A stretch of 64,000 nt of DNA from assembly GCF_000374305.1 (NCBI RefSeq), contig NZ_KB894100.1, positions 124,001 to 188,000 on the forward strand, written 5' to 3'. A model generated the notes under the pieces. That model saw nothing but the letters and a program-made list of their open reading frames with translations, had not been told where the DNA came from and ran no database searches. The position numbers and the translations under genes were made by a program. The stretch is from Actinomadura flavalba DSM 45200. Lineage in GTDB: Bacteria > Actinomycetota > Actinomycetes > Streptosporangiales > Streptosporangiaceae. Below, in pieces: positions 60,259-64,000 of the stretch; the stretch's first letter is position 1; each line of letters begins with the position of its first letter.

Positions 60259-60847
60259 TCGCCGGCCCGGCGTCTGCGGGGCCCGGTGTGGGTGCGCGGC
60301 GCCGGTGGCCCGGGGTGCGGGACGGGCGGTTCGCCGCCGCTCCGCGCACGCGCGACGGCGAACCGGTCTTCAAGGGAGGCCGGACGGCCGAGGACCCGAG
60401 GTGTGCCACCGTGGGCGGCCGGATGTCCCGGGAACAGGGGAGGCCCCGGGACATCGGCGGTGGTGGCGTCCTCGGCCGTCCGGATGGATGCGCCCGTCAG
60501 CGCGCCGTCATCCGCGTGCGGCCGCGCCGCGCGGTGGCGGCCGGGCCGCGCTCGGACTGCTCGGCGCGGACGGCGAGGGTGGAACGTGCACGGTGACTCC
60601 TGGGCGATCTGGGGACTTTGCCGGGATCGTCACTTAGGGTCACGATCTCAATGCGTAAGGTACCCACGTGCCACGCGCGCGTAAACGCAGGTCAAGAAGA
60701 AAAGATGACCGGCAGTGATCATCCCGGTGCGGGCAAAGCGGCACCCTCAAGATCACGAATCGGGGGCCGGTGCCGTCCACCGCTTGCCCGGCGGGGCGGC
60801 GGCGGCGAGAGTGACCGGGTGGCGTCCCCTCCGATCGGAGCCCCCGC
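60259..60847. other. Gene-free region with nested inverted repeats
   Basis: No convincing gene in about 590 nt. Inverted repeats: GGTTCGCCG (60328-60336) with CGGCGAACC (60356-60364); a 16-bp pair at 60380-60395 and 60468-60483; and nested within it an 11-bp pair GATGTCCCGGG (60422-60432) / CCCGGGACATC (60445-60455). The last 200 nt (AT-richer near 60640-60720) probably contain the promoter of the MFS gene. Confidence 0.55.
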
Positions 60848-62131
60848 ATGCCCTCTGCCGCGTCCCCCCGCCGCGCGTGGACGATCGTCCTGCTGCTGTT
60901 CTTCTTCATGGTCGTCAACTTCATGGACAAGATGGTCCTCGGCCTGGCCGGGGCCGACATCAGGGACGACCTCGGGCTGACCGACAGCGAGTTCGGCGCC
61001 GTCGGCAGCTCGTTCTTCCTGCTGTTCAGCCTGTCCGGCGCCGCCATCGCGCTGTTCGCCGACCGGTTCCCCGCGCGCCGGCTGCTCGCGGTCCTCGTCC
61101 TGGTGTGGAGCGTGTCGCAGCTCGTCGTCGCGCTGCCCGTCGCCGGATTCCTCACGCTCGTCCTCACCCGCGTCACGCTCGGCGCGGCGGAGGGCCCGGC
61201 GTTCCCGCTGGCGAACAACACCGTGTTCGGCTGGTTCCCCGACAAGGAGCGGACGCTGCCCAGCAGCGTTCTGACGGTCGGCGGCGCGGCGGGCGTCGCC
61301 GTCGGCGCCCCGGTGCTCGCCGTGCTCATCGGCCAGTTCGGCTGGCGGGCCGCGTTCGCGTTCACCGGCCTGCTCGGCCTGGTGTGGATCGCGTTCTGGC
61401 TGCGCCTCGGCGCCGAGGGCCCCTACGCCGCGCGCAGCCTCAAGGACGCCGGTGGGGGACCGGCCGTCCCGTACCGGAGACTGCTCACGTGCGGCAGCGT
61501 CCTCGGCGGGCTGGCCGCCGGGTTCGCGGTGTTCTGGATGCTGGCGGTCGCGATGACGTGGCTGCCGCAGTTCCTCCAGCGCGTGCACGGCTACGAGCTG
61601 GAACGGGCGGGCATCGTCGCGGCGGGCGTTCAGGTGTTCGGCATCACGTTCATCCTCGGCCTCGGCGCGCTGTCGCAACGGCTGCTGCGGCGCGGCGTGC
61701 CGAGCCGGGTGGCGCGCGGCGCCCTGGGCGGCGCGGCCGTCGTCGTGTCGGGCACGGCCATGCTGGGGCTGACCCGGGTGGGCGGCGGGTTCGCGATCAT
61801 CCTGGTCATGCTCGTCGCGTTCACGATCGCCAACGCGTTCCAGGGCCTCGGCCAGGCGGCGCTGGCCGAGCTGGCGCCGGTGCGGCAGCGCGCGGGCCTG
61901 CTCGGCGTCGTCGTCGCGCTCGCGTCCAGCGCGGGCGCCTTCGGCCCGGCCGTCACCGGCGCGATCATCGAGGGCGCGGCGAGCGACGCGGCGGGCTTCC
62001 GCGTGGCCTTCGACGTCGTCGCCGTCATGATGATCGTCGGCGGGCTGCTGGCCGCCCTCCTCATCCGTCCCGGCCGCGACGCCGCCGCGCTGGGCGTCGC
62101 GGCCGAACGTCCCGTCGCGGCGCGGCCGTGA
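60848..62131 (+). CDS. MFS transporter (anion:cation symporter-like)
   Basis: 427-aa transporter with 12 helices. The N-terminal VNFMDKMVLGLAGADIRDDL and the RVTLGAAEGPAFPLANNTVF region with the GxxEGPxFP signature match the ACS/phthalate-glucarate subfamily. Further helices include FAVFWMLAVAMTWLPQFLQR and FAIILVMLVAFTIANAFQGL. ATG at 60848. It imports or exports an organic anion; the convergent glutamate decarboxylase gene gives no direct functional link. Confidence 0.87.
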   Translation: MPSAASPRRAWTIVLLLFFFMVVNFMDKMVLGLAGADIRDDLGLTDSEFGAVGSSFFLLFSLSGAAIALFADRFPARRLLAVLVLVWSVSQLVVALPVAGFLTLVLTRVTLGAAEGPAFPLANNTVFGWFPDKERTLPSSVLTVGGAAGVAVGAPVLAVLIGQFGWRAAFAFTGLLGLVWIAFWLRLGAEGPYAARSLKDAGGGPAVPYRRLLTCGSVLGGLAAGFAVFWMLAVAMTWLPQFLQRVHGYELERAGIVAAGVQVFGITFILGLGALSQRLLRRGVPSRVARGALGGAAVVVSGTAMLGLTRVGGGFAIILVMLVAFTIANAFQGLGQAALAELAPVRQRAGLLGVVVALASSAGAFGPAVTGAIIEGAASDAAGFRVAFDVVAVMMIVGGLLAALLIRPGRDAAALGVAAERPVAARP

Positions 62132-62137
62132 GGCCCG

Positions 62138-63511
62138 TCAGTGGTGGAATCCGGGCTGGTGCGGGGCGCCGGTGCCGCCGTCGCCGAGCCGGGTGAGCGA
62201 GCGTTCGATGTCGTCGGCGAGCAGCGCGATCTCGTCCCGGCCGACGCCGTGCCGCACCAGGACGCGCTGGACGGTGGTGTCCTGCCGGGCGGCGGGCAGC
62301 GGATAGGACGGCACCTGCCAGCCGCGCGTGCGGAGCTGCTCGGACAGGTCGTAGAGGGAGAAGCCCGCGTTCGGCTTCAGCGTGTACGAGACGGCCGGCA
62401 GCGCGCCGCGCCCGTCGTAGAGCAGCTCGAACGGGCCCATGTCGCGGATGCGGTCCGCGAGGTACTGCGCGGTGTCCGCGCACGCCTGCTGGACGCGCCG
62501 GTACCCCTCGCGGCCCAGCCGCAGCAGCGCGTAGTACTGGGCGATGACCTCGCCGCCGGGACGGGAGAAGTTCAGCGCGAACGTGGGCATGTCGCCGCCG
62601 AGGTAGTTCACCTGGAAGACCAGCTCCTCGGGGAGCAGGTCGGCCGAGCGCCACACGGCCCAGCCGCAGCCGAGCGGCGCCAGCCCGTACTTGTGGCCGG
62701 ACGCGTTGATCGACGCGACGCGCGGCAGCCGGAAGTCCCACGGCAGGTCGGGCCGGAGGAACGGGGCGACGAAGCCGCCGCTGGCGGCGTCCACGTGGAC
62801 GGGGACGTCGTGCCCGGTGTTGGCCTGGATCGCGTCGAGCGCCTTGGCGATCTCGGCGACGGGCTCGTAGTCGCAGGTGAACGTGACGCCGAGGATGGCG
62901 ACGACGCCGATGGTGTTCTCGTCGACGTGATGGGCGAGCTGGTGCGGGCGCAGGCCGGTGGCGCCGGGTTCCAGCGGGACCTGGCGGAGTTCGACGTCGA
63001 AGTAGCGGGCGAACTTCTCCCAGCAGACCTGCACCGGCCCGCACACCAGGTTGGGCTTGTCGGCGGGCTGCCCGGCGGCCTCGCGGGCCTGCCGCCAGCG
63101 CCACTTGAGCGCGAGGCCGGCGAGCATCGCGGCCTCGCTGGAGCCGGTCGTGGAGCAGCCCATCGTGTCGCCCTCGGCGGGGGAGTTCCACAGGTCGGCG
63201 AGGATGTGGACGCAGCGCCGCTCGATCTCGGCGGTCTGCGGGTACTCGTCCTTGTCGATCATGTTCTTGTCGAGCGACGCGGCCATCAGGCGGCGCACCT
63301 CGTCGCTGTTCCACGTGGTGCAGAACGTGGCGAGGTTCTGGGCCGAGTTCCCGTCCAGGAGCAGTTCGTCGCTGATGAGGTCGTGGACGACCTTCGGGTC
63401 GGCCTGCCCCTCGGGCATCCGGTACTTGGGCAGCACCTGCTCGCTGAGCGGCGACGCGAACACGTCGTCGAACCCGGCGCTGTCCTTCGTCGCCACCCTG
63501 TGCAGCGCCAT
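62138..63511 (-). CDS. gadB: Glutamate decarboxylase
   Basis: 457-aa PLP enzyme converting glutamate to GABA with proton consumption. Family landmarks: AQNLATFCTTWNSDEVRRLM, GCSTTGSSEAAMLAGLALKW, HVDAASGGFVAPFLRP and SINASGHKYGLAPLGCGWAV with the PLP lysine. ATG at 63511 follows AAGGGGGCGGAA. The length and ending (PHQPGFHH; many GadB end in His) are normal. Convergent with the MFS gene, 6 nt apart; a GABA antiporter relation is possible but the transporter is not of the GadC type. Confidence 0.93.
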   Translation of the reverse strand: MALHRVATKDSAGFDDVFASPLSEQVLPKYRMPEGQADPKVVHDLISDELLLDGNSAQNLATFCTTWNSDEVRRLMAASLDKNMIDKDEYPQTAEIERRCVHILADLWNSPAEGDTMGCSTTGSSEAAMLAGLALKWRWRQAREAAGQPADKPNLVCGPVQVCWEKFARYFDVELRQVPLEPGATGLRPHQLAHHVDENTIGVVAILGVTFTCDYEPVAEIAKALDAIQANTGHDVPVHVDAASGGFVAPFLRPDLPWDFRLPRVASINASGHKYGLAPLGCGWAVWRSADLLPEELVFQVNYLGGDMPTFALNFSRPGGEVIAQYYALLRLGREGYRRVQQACADTAQYLADRIRDMGPFELLYDGRGALPAVSYTLKPNAGFSLYDLSEQLRTRGWQVPSYPLPAARQDTTVQRVLVRHGVGRDEIALLADDIERSLTRLGDGGTGAPHQPGFHH

Positions 63512-63638
63512 TTCCGCCCCCTTCGCGTCGAATGTCCCCGGAGGATTCGTTCGCCGGGACGGCCCCGGACAACCCCGGCACGGAGTAAAGATCACCTCGC
63601 GCCCGCCCGCTCGCGGCGGTTCCGGTTGGATGTGGCCC

Positions 63639-64000
63639 GTGAACGCTCATGACGTGGCCGCCCTGCTGCCGGACGTCCCCCGGCTCCGTGATCTCTGCCG
63701 GTCGATCGCGATGCTGGAGGCGATCCTGAACCCCGACTGGGAGAGCCGCTGCCACTCCTTCGACGGGGACTGGTCGCCCGGCGAGGAGATGGCGTCGATG
63801 AGGGACGGTTCGGGCGCCGAGTACTCGATCGTTTTCAGCGCGGCGGGCGCGTACGTCCGGGGCTTCGACCACGGGTCACCGATGAGCCCGTACGCCGATG
63901 GGCGGCACCGGACGTGGCCGGGAGTGCTCGACTCCGTCCCGGAGGTGTTCCGGCCCTGCGTGGAGGAACCGGCGTTCGGTGACGAGGACGGCGTTCCGGT
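63639..64000 (+). CDS. Conserved hypothetical protein, truncated by window end
   Basis: First 120 residues of a protein with MNAHDVAALLPDVPRLRDLC, LEAILNPDWESRCHSFDGDW, MASMRDGSGAEYSIVFSAAG and FDHGSPMSPYADGRHRTWPG. I recall the same pattern in unnamed Streptomyces proteins. GTG at 63639 is preferred from the family-like N-terminus; ATG at 63630 is in frame. Divergent from gadB. Function unknown. Confidence 0.75.
   Translation, partial: MNAHDVAALLPDVPRLRDLCRSIAMLEAILNPDWESRCHSFDGDWSPGEEMASMRDGSGAEYSIVFSAAGAYVRGFDHGSPMSPYADGRHRTWPGVLDSVPEVFRPCVEEPAFGDEDGVP

Noticed and set aside
1-64000. tRNA, rRNA, riboswitch of known class, or intact insertion sequence
   Set aside because: No cloverleaf-like CCA-ending units, rRNA segments, transposase motifs or recognisable riboswitch cores were seen on reading; a covariance-model scan would be needed to exclude small RNAs.

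Overview
The window is 64 kb of very GC-rich DNA (roughly 72-74% by eye) with GTG starts, dense ATGA/GTGA gene overlaps, a WhiB-like gene, a conservon (CvnA-D), a StrR-type regulator, an LCP protein and a DUF4234/DUF3817 repertoire. That combination points to a filamentous actinomycete. A Streptosporangiales/Thermomonosporaceae host such as Actinomadura is a guess from gene content; nothing in the sequence proves it. No tRNA, rRNA, CRISPR array or intact insertion sequence was seen.

Region 1 (1-8.4 kb) is a deoxyaminosugar cassette: C-3 methyltransferase, N-methyltransferase, DnmJ/EvaB-like aminotransferase, glycosyltransferase, EvaA-like 2,3-dehydratase, a nucleotide-sugar 6-dehydrogenase and an ArnA/UXS-like decarboxylase. 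The last two make NDP-pentoses, while 4,6-dehydratase and 5-epimerase are absent from the window. The set therefore reads as a pathway to a branched, N-methylated 2-deoxy-aminopentose, with the aglycone genes probably lying to the left. A solute-binding-protein homologue without signal peptide, a secreted TAP-like hydrolase and a StrR-like activator (14.5 kb) border it. A short motif, GGAGATGCGC, recurs in three of its promoter regions.

Region 2 (11.5-31.4 kb) holds an ArsR-like/SRPBCC/SnoaL/VOC operon, an AraC-type regulator, a MerR regulator with HEAT repeats plus a HEAT partner with a MerR-type promoter, and the assimilatory sulfate-reduction operon (sirA, 59-aa zinc ribbon, cysH, cbiX) with a 25-aa cysteine leader peptide. 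It continues with a YihY protein, a phosphotriesterase-like protein missing metal ligands, a WhiB-like protein, an iron-box-controlled sucrase/ferredoxin-like protein, and a glycerolipid group (glpD, TetR, AGPS-like FAD enzyme, DAG kinase).

Region 3 (31.4-48.1 kb) starts with about 800 nt of gene-poor degenerate tandem repeats. It then has YccF, a CRP-type box, DUF485 + acetate-type symporter, a phosphoesterase, DUF4234, a degenerate PolI-type polymerase, a complete SsuABC-like ABC transporter, the conservon, and a STAS protein.

Region 4 (48-64 kb) contains a 1174-aa triple-AAA protein whose nucleotide motifs are each altered, an LCP ligase, two paralogous 51-aa membrane peptides, glutathione peroxidase, an SDR, an MFS/TetR pair and small membrane proteins. 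A helix-turn-helix gene with a clear three-copy operator follows, then a frameshifted aldo/keto reductase whose 3' end has been amplified into a 70-bp tandem array, a structured gene-free stretch, an MFS transporter, glutamate decarboxylase and a truncated conserved gene at the right edge. Starts were chosen by Shine-Dalgarno position, overlap and family length; functions come from recognised motifs without database searching.
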